From: Collinsella tanakaei
GTDB taxonomy: Bacteria > Actinomycetota > Coriobacteriia > Coriobacteriales > Coriobacteriaceae
Assembly (NCBI RefSeq): GCF_030373545.1
Contig: NZ_JAUDCO010000003.1
Span: forward strand, 211,875-275,874
Direction: 5' to 3'
DNA length: 64,000 nt
Shown piece by piece: positions 10,003 to 18,580 of the stretch. The notes under the pieces were generated by a model. The model did not search any database. It saw only the letters and a program-made list of their open reading frames with translations, and was not told where the DNA came from. Position numbers and translations under genes: made by a program. Each line of letters begins with the position of its first letter. The first letter of the stretch is position 1.

Positions 10003-10275
10003 ATGATGGCAGATCACGAGCGCATCACGCGCCTGCTCAAGACCGCCCGCGGACAGATCGACGGCATCCTGCGCATGGTGGAGGACGATCGCTACTGCAT
10101 CGACATCTCCACGCAGCTCATGGCCACCGAATCGCTGCTTGCCCGCATCAACGCCGACGTGCTCAAAGCGCATGTCGAGGGCTGTGTGCGCACAGCGATG
10201 GAGACGGGCGACGAGGTCGAGCAGGACGCCAAGCTCGCCGAGATCGAGATGGTCATCGAAAAGCTTGCCAAGTGA
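10003..10275 (+). CDS. csoR: Copper-sensing transcriptional repressor CsoR
   Basis: A 90-residue all-helical protein of the CsoR/RcnR (DUF156) family. The ligand set C32, H57 and C61 (Y-C-I-D-I, K-A-H-V-E-G-C-V) is the Cu(I)-sensing C-H-C triad. The N-terminus has the family-typical RITRLLKTARGQIDGILRMVE. The start lies five bases after the copZ stop, with two adjacent ATG codons and no clear ribosome-binding site of its own, so translation is probably coupled to copZ. Members bind G/C-tract palindromes in apo form and release DNA on binding Cu(I). The matching operator lies in the promoter of this operon. Confidence 0.95.
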   Translation: MMADHERITRLLKTARGQIDGILRMVEDDRYCIDISTQLMATESLLARINADVLKAHVEGCVRTAMETGDEVEQDAKLAEIEMVIEKLAK

Positions 10276-10459
10276 AGGATGCGTGCCGACGGAATCGCGG
10301 CTGCCTCAACAGCTCTTTGCAACGCGGGCGCGAACGCGCCGACGGCGGTACGTTTTTCCGAAAACTTGTGGCTCTCCCGTCCTCGGCTATACGCAGCGCG
10401 CAGGAAACGGGTAAAATGCTGCCTGTTCGACTGACTGCTTAGAATCGAGGCTAGTGGCT

Positions 10460-10924
10460 ATGAACGATTTCATGAACGGCCGCCGTGGCGTGGACGAGTT
10501 GACCACCACCCTGGGCGGCGCGAGCATGGTGCTCGCGCTCATCGGGTCGATCTTCTCCATCTCCTGGCTCGGCTGGATCGCGCTCGTCGCGGTTATCGTC
10601 GCGCTCCTTCGCGCGTTCTCGACCAACGTCGCCGCCCGCGAGCGCGAGAACGACGCGTTTCGCGATCTGCTCGCCAAGACGCCGCTCGCCGGCAGCATGC
10701 GCGGCTCCGGCCCCCGCGCCTCCTACCCGCAGGATGCTGCGGCTCCCGGCGCCTCCAGCTTTGACCGCAAGAAGCGCACCGCACAGACCATGTGGGAGAA
10801 CCGCAAGACCACGATGTACTTCAAGTGCAAGAACTGCGGCCAGCTCCTGTCGGTGCCCCGCGGCAAGGGCCGCATCCGCGTCACCTGCCCCAAGTGCGGC
10901 ACGAAGGTCGAGAAGCGCTCGTAA
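10460..10924 (+). CDS. Membrane protein with C-terminal zinc ribbon, unknown function
   Basis: About 154 residues. I chose the ATG at 10460; a GTG two codons earlier is possible because GAGG lies close to both. A hydrophobic segment (MVLALIGSIFSISWLGWIAL, continuing to about residue 50) forms one or two membrane helices. It is followed by a polar linker and a C-terminal ribbon with C-K-N-C-G-Q and C-P-K-C-G. The ribbon resembles zinc-ribbon domains in small bacterial membrane proteins. The gene stands alone between csoR and a terminator at 10960-10986. No function can be assigned. Confidence 0.75.
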   Translation: MNDFMNGRRGVDELTTTLGGASMVLALIGSIFSISWLGWIALVAVIVALLRAFSTNVAARERENDAFRDLLAKTPLAGSMRGSGPRASYPQDAAAPGASSFDRKKRTAQTMWENRKTTMYFKCKNCGQLLSVPRGKGRIRVTCPKCGTKVEKRS

Positions 10925-10959
10925 GGCGCCTTTGGCGACAACATTGTCCGATGTTTTGG

Positions 10960-10986
10960 CGGGCGCCTTCGGGCGCCCGTTTTTTA
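10960..10986 (+). terminator. Rho-independent terminator
   Basis: The 8-bp stem CGGGCGCC with a TTCG tetraloop (10968-10971) is followed by a T-rich tail (10980-10986). It lies about 35 bases after the stop of the zinc-ribbon membrane protein gene. Confidence 0.92.
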
Positions 10987-10989
10987 TTC

Positions 10990-11384
10990 AATTCAGGGAC
11001 GGTCGTATGCACGTTTCAGGGGTCGAAAAAACGGCTGGCGGCTCGTGATGGCGATTGTGGTCACGAGAGCACGATTCCTGTCGCCTGCAGCCGCCGACGG
11101 CTACCATACGGACACGATTCCTGTCGCCTGCAGCCGCTAGTGCCGGGTTCACCGCACTCCGAACGGACCCACAGCGCCCCTCTCCCCAGCAGAAACGCTC
11201 GGATTGCCATGGATGCGGCGCGAAACCGCAGTCCCTTCGCCGCGAGGCGGCGTACATAGCGGAAGCGCGCACCGTGCCCTCGACAGTAAACGTTCGCCGA
11301 TGACCAGATGCGCGATCCCCAACGCCTTCCAACCCGTTTTCGGGCGGCGTACAGCGCCGCCCGCCCGTCTGGACGGGCGGGCGA
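10990..11384. other. Gene-poor region with a direct repeat
   Basis: I see no credible gene here. The stretch contains a 25-bp direct repeat (11070-11094 and 11113-11137, starting CACGATTCCTGTCGCC) with a 43-base period. It also has a small hairpin CTCGTGA/TCACGAG (11042-11067) and, at the right end, the hairpin 11358-11383 that follows the PHP gene. Confidence 0.6.
11358..11383 (-). terminator. Strong GC hairpin after the PHP operon, possible terminator
   Basis: The 12-bp perfect stem CGCCCGCCCGTC with a 2-base loop begins one base after the stop codon of the last gene of the ABC/PHP operon. A second hairpin (GGGCGGC/GCCGCCC) lies just beyond. There is no good T-tract, so termination is only probable. 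Confidence 0.5.
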
Positions 11385-12227
11385 CTAGTCGGCAATCGGC
11401 ATTGCCTCCCACGAGCCGTCGGCGCGGGGCACCTCGACGGTGCGGTAGCCCACGCGCGCGGCATGGTCATACGCCCTCGCGATGCCGTCGCAGATATCGC
11501 CCGGCGCATGGCCGTCGGATCCCACCGTGATGGGCACGCCCGCGCGCAAAAACCGCTCGAGCAGGCCCTGCGCCGGATAGTAGTCCCCCACGCCCTTGCG
11601 CCAGCCTGCCGTCGAGAGCTCGACGCGCTTGCCGGTATCGCGCGCGCAGGCAACCATCTCGTCCCAGAGCGGGCGCAGGTCGATCGTCGGCGCGAAGCCC
11701 TCGTTGGCAAAGCGCATCGCCAAATCGGGATGTGCCATCGTGTCGAACAGGTCGCATGCGCAGGCGCGGCACCACGTGTCGACGTAGCGGCGCCACACCT
11801 CATCGGTCCCGAGCTCGCGCCAGATGCGCTGATCGCTCGCGTCGTCGATCCACGCGCCGCCCTCGATGGGGCCCAACCAGTGCACGCTGCCCAGGCGCAC
11901 CTGCGCGCCCGCGCTCCAGCGGCGGATGTTCTCCTCGCAGCCTTCGTACCAGTCGCACTCAAAGCCATAGAGGTACTCGAGCTCGGGATGGGCAGCCGCC
12001 GCCTCGTCGAAAGCCTGCCGATGCGCGGCGAGCTCGTCTTCGATCACCTGCACCTCACCGGCAGGATCCATGGCATGCGGCAAGGTGAGATGGTCCGTGG
12101 CGACCATCACCGCACACCCCGCCTTCACGGCAGCGTCAGCATTCTGCAGAAACGTGCCGACGCCGTCGGAAAACCGCGTGTGCGTATGAGTGTCGACGAT
12201 GGAGCGGGCGGGCAGCGGACGCATCAT
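11385..12227 (-). CDS. PHP-domain phosphoesterase, histidinol-phosphatase-like
   Basis: A 280-residue protein starting MMRPLPARSIVDTHTHTRFS, with GAGG five bases upstream. PHP metal-site motifs are visible: DTHTHTRFSDG (motif 1), ATDHLTLP (motif 2), YGFECDWYEG (motif 3), LGSVHWL, MAHPDLA, and ITVGSDGHAPGDI near the C-terminus (final D-x-H). The overall arrangement is that of HisK/HisJ-type histidinol-phosphate phosphatases, which bind three metals. No histidine-biosynthesis gene is near. It is the last gene of an operon with a second PHP gene and an ABC importer, so a role in dephosphorylating an imported compound is more likely. The substrate is not determined. Confidence 0.85.
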   Translation of the reverse strand: MMRPLPARSIVDTHTHTRFSDGVGTFLQNADAAVKAGCAVMVATDHLTLPHAMDPAGEVQVIEDELAAHRQAFDEAAAAHPELEYLYGFECDWYEGCEENIRRWSAGAQVRLGSVHWLGPIEGGAWIDDASDQRIWRELGTDEVWRRYVDTWCRACACDLFDTMAHPDLAMRFANEGFAPTIDLRPLWDEMVACARDTGKRVELSTAGWRKGVGDYYPAQGLLERFLRAGVPITVGSDGHAPGDICDGIARAYDHAARVGYRTVEVPRADGSWEAMPIAD

Positions 12228-12330
12228 GGGAACCTCGATTCAAAGAAACGCGCGCCGCAGCAGGGCATCTGACCACAGTGCCCGTGCGGCACGCGACATC
12301 GCAATCACGACGATTGTACCGTGTGACCAG

Positions 12331-13314
12331 CTAGCGAAGAGCGTTGGTCCAAGCGGTCTTCCCGGACGCATCGGTGCATTCGAGCCGGACATACGACTCG
12401 CATCCGGACAGCTTGAACTCGGCGTGCTCGATTGCATCCCCGGCCGGCGCGATCACGGTGCGGTTGCCGCCGATGGGACCGCCCGCCACCATGGTCACGC
12501 GTTCGCACGGACTGCAATCGACCCACAGGACGCCCTCGCGAACGCCAAATCCCTCAATCGCGGGACCGCTGGACGAATAGTACTCCCCCGCCATCAGAGC
12601 GCGGACGATCGCATCGCGGGTAAGCGATTCGGCGCACACGACGACCCATCCTCCGAACACGTCATCGAAGTCAACAACATGGTGACTATCGTCGGATGCG
12701 ATACCGCCCACCGCCACGCCGCGACGCAGCAGCAGGTCCCAGTACACGGTGTCGGCCCCGTCGCCGCCTTCGTTCACGGTGTCGTAGTTGAACACCTCGA
12801 TGCCGAAGATGCCGTCAAGGCCCAAGACGTCCTCGGGCTCGATCCGGCTCCAGATAGGATGGTTGTACATCACGGCGCAGCCGCGACGCGTCAGCTCGTC
12901 GCGCAGCGCACGCGCGACGGACAGCCCGTCCCATCCGCCATGGCACACGAGGGGCTCCAGGCGCTCCATGTGCTCAAAACGCGCTGGCGCAGCCGCGATC
13001 ATCTCGTCGGTTCCCAGGATGCCATGCATGTGATGGCAGCGCATCCGGGCGCGCCGGTCGCACGAGTCATCCGCAAACAGATACGCCGACGCCTCAATGC
13101 CGGGCAGCACGATGAAATCCTCGCTGTCGAACTCCCCCGAAAGGTCCGTGAACACGTCGTGCTCGGACAGGCACAGGAACTGATAGCCGTGCGCCCGAAA
13201 ATCGGCAACCACCTCGGCAGGCGTCAGACGTCCATCCGAATTGGTGGAGTGCGCATGCAGGTTGCCCTTATAGCGGCCCGTGCCCTGAGGCAGGCCGATC
13301 TGGTCGTCGATCAT
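12331..13314 (-). CDS. PHP-domain metal-dependent phosphoesterase
   Basis: A 327-residue protein with GAGGAG upstream of the ATG at 13314. The N-terminal PHP motifs are GNLHAHSTNSDG (metal-binding H-x-H and downstream D), CLSEHDVFTD and LPGIEAS. Further metal ligands follow in MRCHHMHGIL, VMYNHPIW and GIASDDSHHV. The C-terminal 90 residues look like an immunoglobulin-like or beta-rich domain, as in the CehA/McbA-type PHP proteins. It is distinct in sequence from the neighbouring 280-residue PHP protein. It lies between that gene and the ABC ATPase gene, implying joint action on the transported solute. Confidence 0.82.
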   Translation of the reverse strand: MIDDQIGLPQGTGRYKGNLHAHSTNSDGRLTPAEVVADFRAHGYQFLCLSEHDVFTDLSGEFDSEDFIVLPGIEASAYLFADDSCDRRARMRCHHMHGILGTDEMIAAAPARFEHMERLEPLVCHGGWDGLSVARALRDELTRRGCAVMYNHPIWSRIEPEDVLGLDGIFGIEVFNYDTVNEGGDGADTVYWDLLLRRGVAVGGIASDDSHHVVDFDDVFGGWVVVCAESLTRDAIVRALMAGEYYSSSGPAIEGFGVREGVLWVDCSPCERVTMVAGGPIGGNRTVIAPAGDAIEHAEFKLSGCESYVRLECTDASGKTAWTNALR

Positions 13315-13390
13315 AGTTGCTCCTCATCGACAAGCGCCCGCCCGGACAAAAGCCGTCCCGGCGGGCGCGAAGGATACGGTCGTCTGCCGG

Positions 13391-14434
13391 CTACGCAGCC
13401 GTCCGTGCGCCGACAGCCTCCATGGGGATGCGCAGGCAGTCGTGCTTGGGAAGCGCGACGAAAACGCGGTCGCCGTCGTCGAACAGATGGAAGCTGCGGA
13501 ACAGCGTGTCGACGCGGAACTCCACGCCCGACGCGTCAAGCGTGTAGCGCAAGACGTTGCCGCGAGGCACGTTGCGCACCACCGTCGCCTCGACGACGTA
13601 AGCCGCGTCGTCGACCAGCGGCTCGGCGGAAACGGCGATGGTCTCAGGGCGAATCGCCACCATGTGCCCGTCGTCGACCGTATCGCCCGTGAGCGCGCGG
13701 AACTCATCGGCGGTCAGGAGGTTGTAGCTGCCGATGAAGCTCGCCGCGAACTCCGAGACGGGATTCGTGTAGACCTGCACCGGGCTGCCCGCCTGCTCGA
13801 TGCGACCGGCGTGGAACAGCTGAATCACATCGGACATGACCATGGCCTCGTCCTGATCGTGGGTGACGAAGATCGTCGTCAGTCCCAGCTCCTGCTGGAT
13901 CTCGCGGATACGGCTCTGCAGGGCGCGGCGCAGCTTGGCGTCGATGGCCGACAGCGGCTCGTCGAGCAGCAGGACATCGGGCTCGGTCACGATCGAGCGC
14001 GCGAGGGCAGCGCGCTGCTGCTGGCCGCCGGACAGGTTCGCCGGATAGGAGCGCTCCTTGCCGGTGAGCTCGACCATCGCGATGGCATCGGCGACCTTCT
14101 TCTCGATGACGTCGGGCGCCACCTTTTTCATCTTGAGGCCGAAGGCGATGTTTTGCTCCACCGTCATGTTGGGAAACAGGCTGTACTGCTGGAAGACCAT
14201 GCCGATGTTGCGCTTGGACGCCGGCACGTCGGTGATGTCGCGACCGTTGAGGATGATCTTGCCCTCGCTGACCTGCTCCAGACCGGACAGGCAGCGCAGC
14301 AGCGTGGATTTGCCGCATCCCGAGGGGCCGAGCAGCGTCACCAGATCGCCCTGCTCGATACCGAAATCGATATGGTCGAGGACGGTGTTGTCGCCGAAGC
14401 GCTTCACCACGTTTTTGAACTCGATGTAGGACAT
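13391..14434 (-). CDS. ABC transporter ATP-binding protein (PotA/FbpC-like)
   Basis: A 347-residue protein with GGAG upstream, the site lying in the 3' end of the permease gene. Walker A is GPSGCGKST (about 36-44), the Q-loop is VFQQYSLFPNMTV, the signature is LSGGQQQRAALARS, Walker B is VLLLDEPLSAID and the switch is THDQDEA. Residues after about 235 form a TOBE-type domain, where regulatory or substrate-linked contacts occur. The family covers importers for polyamines, ferric iron, sulfate and 2-aminoethylphosphonate, so the sequence alone does not fix the substrate. It energises the two permeases at 14439-16150. Confidence 0.93.
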   Translation of the reverse strand: MSYIEFKNVVKRFGDNTVLDHIDFGIEQGDLVTLLGPSGCGKSTLLRCLSGLEQVSEGKIILNGRDITDVPASKRNIGMVFQQYSLFPNMTVEQNIAFGLKMKKVAPDVIEKKVADAIAMVELTGKERSYPANLSGGQQQRAALARSIVTEPDVLLLDEPLSAIDAKLRRALQSRIREIQQELGLTTIFVTHDQDEAMVMSDVIQLFHAGRIEQAGSPVQVYTNPVSEFAASFIGSYNLLTADEFRALTGDTVDDGHMVAIRPETIAVSAEPLVDDAAYVVEATVVRNVPRGNVLRYTLDASGVEFRVDTLFRSFHLFDDGDRVFVALPKHDCLRIPMEAVGARTAA

Positions 14435-14438
14435 CGCA

Positions 14439-15263
14439 TTACTCCTTCTCGGTTTTCCGTGCGCTGCTCTGCAGCTTGAGGACCAAGGCGGTCACCGCAC
14501 CCACCACCAGGAAGATGATGACGACGATGGCGCTCGAAAGACCGCTCGATTTATCCATATTGGCCTGCAGGAACACCTGGATGTTCTGATAGTTGGTGCC
14601 CGCGATGTTGTTGGCGAGCACGAAGTCGCCGAAGACGATGCTTTGGGCAAGCAGACTCGAGACGAGGATGCCCGAGACGATATTGGGCAGGACCACCTGC
14701 ACGTAGGCGCGAAAGCGGCTGCATCCGAGCATCTCGGCCGCCTGGATGAGCATCTCGGCGTCGATGGCGTTGAGCGCGTTGCGGATACCCTGGTAGATAT
14801 AGGGCAGCACGAGGATGGTGTAAGCGCCGAACAGCATCACCATGCGGTTGGACAGGACGGTTCCCGTCCCCGTGTACAGGGAGATGATGCCGATGGACAA
14901 GATCACGCCCTGCAGCGCGTAGGGGATCATGCACACGAACTGCATGACGTTGCCGAGCTTGCGATTGATCGCGACGACCACGTACATCGCAAGCAGCAGC
15001 AACGCAATCGTGATGACGACGCTCACCAAGCACAGCACGAGCGTGCGGCCGATGGAAGCCCAAAAGGTCGCGTTGCTGAACAGCTCGATGTAGTTGCGAA
15101 GGGTGAATCCCGAAGGAAGGATGTCGGTCCACTCCACAAACAGCGAGTAGATAAACGTGACGGCAAACGGAACCAGCAGATACAGGCCCACGACGGCAAG
15201 GAAGATCTTGGCGCCAAGCGAAGTCTTCTTGCCGCGCGGCGCGCTTTTGGAATGGGCACTCAT
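14439..15263 (-). CDS. ABC transporter permease (second subunit)
   Basis: A 274-residue inner-membrane protein with about six hydrophobic segments, the first near FLAVVGLYLLVPFAVTFIYS. The EAA-type loop is seen in MLIQAAEMLGCSRFRAYVQV, the contact site for the ATPase. The start ATG overlaps the stop of the first permease (ATGA at 15260-15263), which indicates coupled translation. It resembles the PotC/PhnV class of binding-protein-dependent permeases. It forms a heterodimer with the 15260-15150-side partner gene upstream, as is normal for this class. Confidence 0.9.
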   Translation of the reverse strand: MSAHSKSAPRGKKTSLGAKIFLAVVGLYLLVPFAVTFIYSLFVEWTDILPSGFTLRNYIELFSNATFWASIGRTLVLCLVSVVITIALLLLAMYVVVAINRKLGNVMQFVCMIPYALQGVILSIGIISLYTGTGTVLSNRMVMLFGAYTILVLPYIYQGIRNALNAIDAEMLIQAAEMLGCSRFRAYVQVVLPNIVSGILVSSLLAQSIVFGDFVLANNIAGTNYQNIQVFLQANMDKSSGLSSAIVVIIFLVVGAVTALVLKLQSSARKTEKE

Positions 15264-16150
15264 ACGATCTCACGACCTTTCGCGGCGCGCTTGGTGAAGT
15301 GGTTGTTGATGAGCGTGCATGCGACCATGAGCAGGATGAGCACGACGGCAAGGGCGCTGCCCGTCGCGGCATCCACCTGAACGTCACCTTTGAACTTCGA
15401 GGTGATCTGCAGGGGCAGCAGGGCGAAGTTGTTCATGACGAGCGCGTAGGCGGTCGCATAGGCGGCGAGCGCGTTTGAGAACAGCACGGACAGCGTGCCC
15501 AGGATGGAGGGCATGAGGTTCGGGATGACGATCTTGAACCAGTAATCGATCGGCGTCGCCTTGAGGATGATCGCCGCCTCGCGCCACTCCTTGCGGATGC
15601 CGGAAAACGCAGGCAGAAGCAGCAGGGTCGCCAACGGGATCTGGAAGTAGATATACAGGATCACAAGGCCCTGGCTGCCATACAGATCGAAGTCCGCCAG
15701 AAAGGGAATGCCCCAGGTGCGCCCCATGATGGTAAGCACGCCGGAGTTGCCCATGAGCACCATGAAGGCGAAGGCGAGCGGCACGCCGGAGAAGTTCGAC
15801 ATCATGTTGAGGATGAGCGTGAAGACGCCCCGCACGCGCTCGCTCGACTCGTAGGCGAAGCGTGCGGCGAGGAACGCCACCACGATGCCGACGACGGCGG
15901 ACAGCAGGCTGATCCAGACGCTGTTCCAAATGGACTGCTGATACAGCGGCGTCGTGAAGATCTTGATGAAGTTCTCGAGACCAGGTGCGCCGGATTCCTT
16001 GCCGATCAGGCTGTCGATCAGAATCTGCGCCAAAGGCAAGAACTCGTAGGCGATGACCACGAGCGCAAACGGGATGAGCGCGGCGTATCCGAGCCACATG
16101 CGACGCTTCGTCGCCTTGGCCGGGGAGCTCGCGGATGAGGATGTCGCCAT
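15260..16150 (-). CDS. ABC transporter permease (first subunit)
   Basis: A 296-residue protein from the ATG at 16150, chosen because AAAGGAGG lies six bases upstream; an upstream in-frame ATG lacks such a site. It has about six membrane segments, the first near LGYAALIPFALVVIAYEFLP. The cytoplasmic loop WREAAIILKATPIDYWFKIV is the EAA motif. It resembles PotB/PhnU-type permeases. It lies directly downstream of the binding-protein gene and overlaps the second permease gene by four bases. Confidence 0.9.
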   Translation of the reverse strand: MATSSSASSPAKATKRRMWLGYAALIPFALVVIAYEFLPLAQILIDSLIGKESGAPGLENFIKIFTTPLYQQSIWNSVWISLLSAVVGIVVAFLAARFAYESSERVRGVFTLILNMMSNFSGVPLAFAFMVLMGNSGVLTIMGRTWGIPFLADFDLYGSQGLVILYIYFQIPLATLLLLPAFSGIRKEWREAAIILKATPIDYWFKIVIPNLMPSILGTLSVLFSNALAAYATAYALVMNNFALLPLQITSKFKGDVQVDAATGSALAVVLILLMVACTLINNHFTKRAAKGREIV

Positions 16151-16238
16151 GTTCGACCTCCTTTGCAAACAAGACGCCGTGACGCGGGGCAGCTGGCGCA
16201 GCCGCTCCGCGTCACGGACAGGAAGGGACGTTGGATGA

Positions 16239-17396
16239 TTAGCCGATCATCGGGATGATGTTCTCCTGATACCAGGTGATGAGCTCTGCGCAGACATCGG
16301 TCCACTTGTCGTTGTCGACATCCACGACGTTGTCGCCGTAGGCGGAATCATCGAGATGGAGGGCCTTGACGTCCTCGGGCAGCTCGACGTCGCGGATCGG
16401 CGTCGCGAAGCCGCGGGCAAGGTTGATCTGGCCCTCGTCGGACAGGATGTACTCGCGGGCCAGGCACGCGGCAGCCGGATGCGGCGCGTACTTGTTGATG
16501 ATGGTGCAGTAGCCCGAGCGCACGCTGGCGTCCTGCGGAATCGTCACCGTGAAGGAGGCGTCCGGATTGTTCTCGAGAATCTGGGCACGATAGTTCATGG
16601 TGTTGTAGTCCCAGTGCAGGGCGACTGCGATCTCGCCGCTCTCGAGGCGCGCGATGGAGGGGTCGCCGGTGTCGAGGCGACCGGCCTCGGCGAGCTGGGT
16701 CAAGAAGTCGTAGGCGGGCTGCATATCGTCGATGCCTCCGCCCAGCGCATACGCGGCAGCGAGTACGGCGTACTGCGAGGAGGCGCCGGCGACGACGTCG
16801 CCGATGGTCACCTTGTAGTCGCCATCGAGGATATCCTGGTAGCTCGTGGGCGCGTTGGGAACCTGCTCGTCGTTGGCGATGAAGGACATGGTGCCGTAGT
16901 AGCCGACCACCCAGTCGCCGTCATCGTCCTTCGCCCAATCGGGGATCTCATCCCAGTAGCTGGTCTTGTACTTGAGGGTGACACCCTCCTCCTCGGCGGT
17001 CGGGCCCCACTGCTGGCCCACATCGCCGATGTCCTTGGTGCCGTCAGTTCCCTCCTGCTTGAACATGGCGATCTCCTCGGCGGAGGACATGTCCTGGTCG
17101 GTATGGGCGATGCCGTACTCGGCCTCGAGGTCCTCCCAGGTCTCGACCCAGTTTGCCCAGGTGTCGGGCATGCCGACGGAATTGACCTCGCCCTCCTCCT
17201 GCGCCTGCGCGATGATCTCGTCGAGCGACATGCTGTTGTAGTCGACTTCCTCGACGGGCTCGCCGCCCTCGCTGCAGCCGGTCAGGCCGATGCTCGCCGT
17301 GGCGGCAAGCCCGGCGGCACCCGCCAGCATCGCAAAGAACTGCCTACGGGACATGCCGCGCTCGATCGCCGCACGAACAACCATGTTCCTATCCAT
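16239..17396 (-). CDS. Extracellular solute-binding lipoprotein of ABC importer
   Basis: A 385-residue protein. The N-terminus has SRRQFFAMLAGAAGLAA followed by a lipobox, LTGC (Cys41). The twin Arg plus lipobox suggests a Tat- or Sec-exported lipoprotein. The mature part has the fold pattern of PotD/AfuA-like binding proteins: an N-terminal NSVGMPDTWANWVETWEDLE strand-helix, a hinge at GYYGTMSFIAN, and SGEIAVALHWDYN. The mature protein is acidic. It is the first gene of the ABC/PHP operon. The ligand is unknown; the PHP phosphoesterases downstream point to a phosphorylated solute. Confidence 0.87.
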   Translation of the reverse strand: MDRNMVVRAAIERGMSRRQFFAMLAGAAGLAATASIGLTGCSEGGEPVEEVDYNSMSLDEIIAQAQEEGEVNSVGMPDTWANWVETWEDLEAEYGIAHTDQDMSSAEEIAMFKQEGTDGTKDIGDVGQQWGPTAEEEGVTLKYKTSYWDEIPDWAKDDDGDWVVGYYGTMSFIANDEQVPNAPTSYQDILDGDYKVTIGDVVAGASSQYAVLAAAYALGGGIDDMQPAYDFLTQLAEAGRLDTGDPSIARLESGEIAVALHWDYNTMNYRAQILENNPDASFTVTIPQDASVRSGYCTIINKYAPHPAAACLAREYILSDEGQINLARGFATPIRDVELPEDVKALHLDDSAYGDNVVDVDNDKWTDVCAELITWYQENIIPMIG

Positions 17397-17675
17397 GGAT
17401 GCTCTCCAATCTCCTCTTCGTGGAAAACCGTTTGCGCAGCGGATTATTCCAACAGCTTCGATGGAGTTTTCCGAGCTAGACGTCGTACTCGAAATCCGCC
17501 GCGCGCAAAACCTCGGTCACTATAGCGAGCCGGCAGCGCGTGCGGGCGCATGGGACGCCATCCTTTGCACGGGCCTGACAGGTTTTGCGTAAGCGCTTAC
17601 ATCCTCTCAGCGTCTCTTGATAAACCCGGTACGATGCACTTACGAAAACGCCCTCGGTGCGCGGCGGAGCGGCAT
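17397..17675. other. Intergenic region upstream of the ABC/PHP operon
   Basis: No gene is seen. Besides the 12-bp palindrome at 17589-17600, the stretch is A/T-richer than its surroundings and should hold the promoter of the minus-strand ABC operon. I could not place -35 and -10 boxes with confidence. Confidence 0.5.
17589..17600. promoter_or_regulatory. LacI-family or cre-like operator palindrome
   Basis: GTAAGCGCTTAC is a perfect 12-bp palindrome with the central CG and flanking pattern of operators for LacI/CcpA-type regulators. It lies about 190 bases upstream of the solute-binding protein start, inside the presumed promoter region of the ABC/PHP operon. Confidence 0.45.
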
Positions 17676-17676
17676 G

Positions 17677-17715
17677 AAAAAACGGCTCCCGCATCACTCG
17701 GATGCAGGAGCCGTT
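17677..17715 (-). terminator. Rho-independent terminator of the BI-1 gene
   Basis: On the minus strand AACGGCTCC pairs with GGAGCCGTT, extended by GCATC/GATGC around a 5-base loop, and is followed by TTTTTTC. It lies about 55 bases after the stop at 17768. Confidence 0.9.
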
Positions 17716-17767
17716 CCGCATACTCGCTTATGTATCGGCAAGGACGGCCGTCCTCGCCGCAACCAGC

Positions 17768-18457
17768 CTAGCGGTTATCGCTCACGATGCGCAGCAGACG
17801 GATGAACACGTTCACGATGTCCAAAAACAGGTTGCACGCCATGAAGACGGCATTGGGAACGGTGGGCGCCATCGTGGCTGCCGTGTGCATGTCGTAGCCG
17901 ATGAAGCCGCAGAACACGACCACGACCGCGATGTCCAGCCAAGTCTGGTCCACGCCCATGAGCAGCATGATGAACTGCACGACGATGAGCGCGAGCAGGC
18001 TCACGCTCAAGACGCCCGCGATGCGCTGGAACACGTGCGGGAACGCAAGGCCGAGCGCGCCGAACACGGCGGTGATGCCCGCTGTCGCGATGAAGGCGGT
18101 GTTGATGGTCGGCAGGTCGTATGCCATGACCGTCATGGAGAGCATGAGGCCGAAGGTGCAGATGAACAGCGCAAAGCCCGCCAGCGAGCGCGCGACGGAC
18201 TGGCGCTTGACCGCGCTGCTCATGAGCAGGATGCCCGCGATGGTGCCGGCAAACGAGCCGATCAGGTACAGCAGGCTGTTGCGCGCCACCCACATCATGA
18301 AGGCGGGCGTGGAGACGATGTTGACGCCCAGGCTCATCACGCAGAAGCCGCCGAAGATGAGGCCGGCGATGATGAGGTTGTAGGCGCGCGGGCTGATGGG
18401 GCGGGCGGAGCGCTCCTCTGCCCTGATCGGAGAGACATCTCGCTGGATCTCGTTCAT
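17768..18457 (-). CDS. Bax inhibitor-1/YccA family membrane protein
   Basis: A 229-residue protein with AAAGGATC upstream of the ATG. Seven hydrophobic segments follow a polar N-terminus of about 24 residues (first segment AYNLIIAGLIFGGFCVMSLG). The order of segments and the C-terminal NLFLDIVNVFIRLLRIVSD, a helix ending near an Asp, match the UPF0005/BI-1 (TMBIM) family. Bacterial members are pH-sensitive calcium-leak or FtsH-linked proteins whose physiological role is unclear. It is a single-gene unit with its own terminator. Confidence 0.9.
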   Translation of the reverse strand: MNEIQRDVSPIRAEERSARPISPRAYNLIIAGLIFGGFCVMSLGVNIVSTPAFMMWVARNSLLYLIGSFAGTIAGILLMSSAVKRQSVARSLAGFALFICTFGLMLSMTVMAYDLPTINTAFIATAGITAVFGALGLAFPHVFQRIAGVLSVSLLALIVVQFIMLLMGVDQTWLDIAVVVVFCGFIGYDMHTAATMAPTVPNAVFMACNLFLDIVNVFIRLLRIVSDNR

Positions 18458-18580
18458 GGCGATCCTTTCACTCGAAGGTGCTCACATTGTACCCGTGTCC
18501 GACGATTCCGCAGTTAGAAAGCGGAAGAGATTTCCGCATCGGCAACACAGGCGCACAAGGGGGGGCTTGGCCCCGTATGA

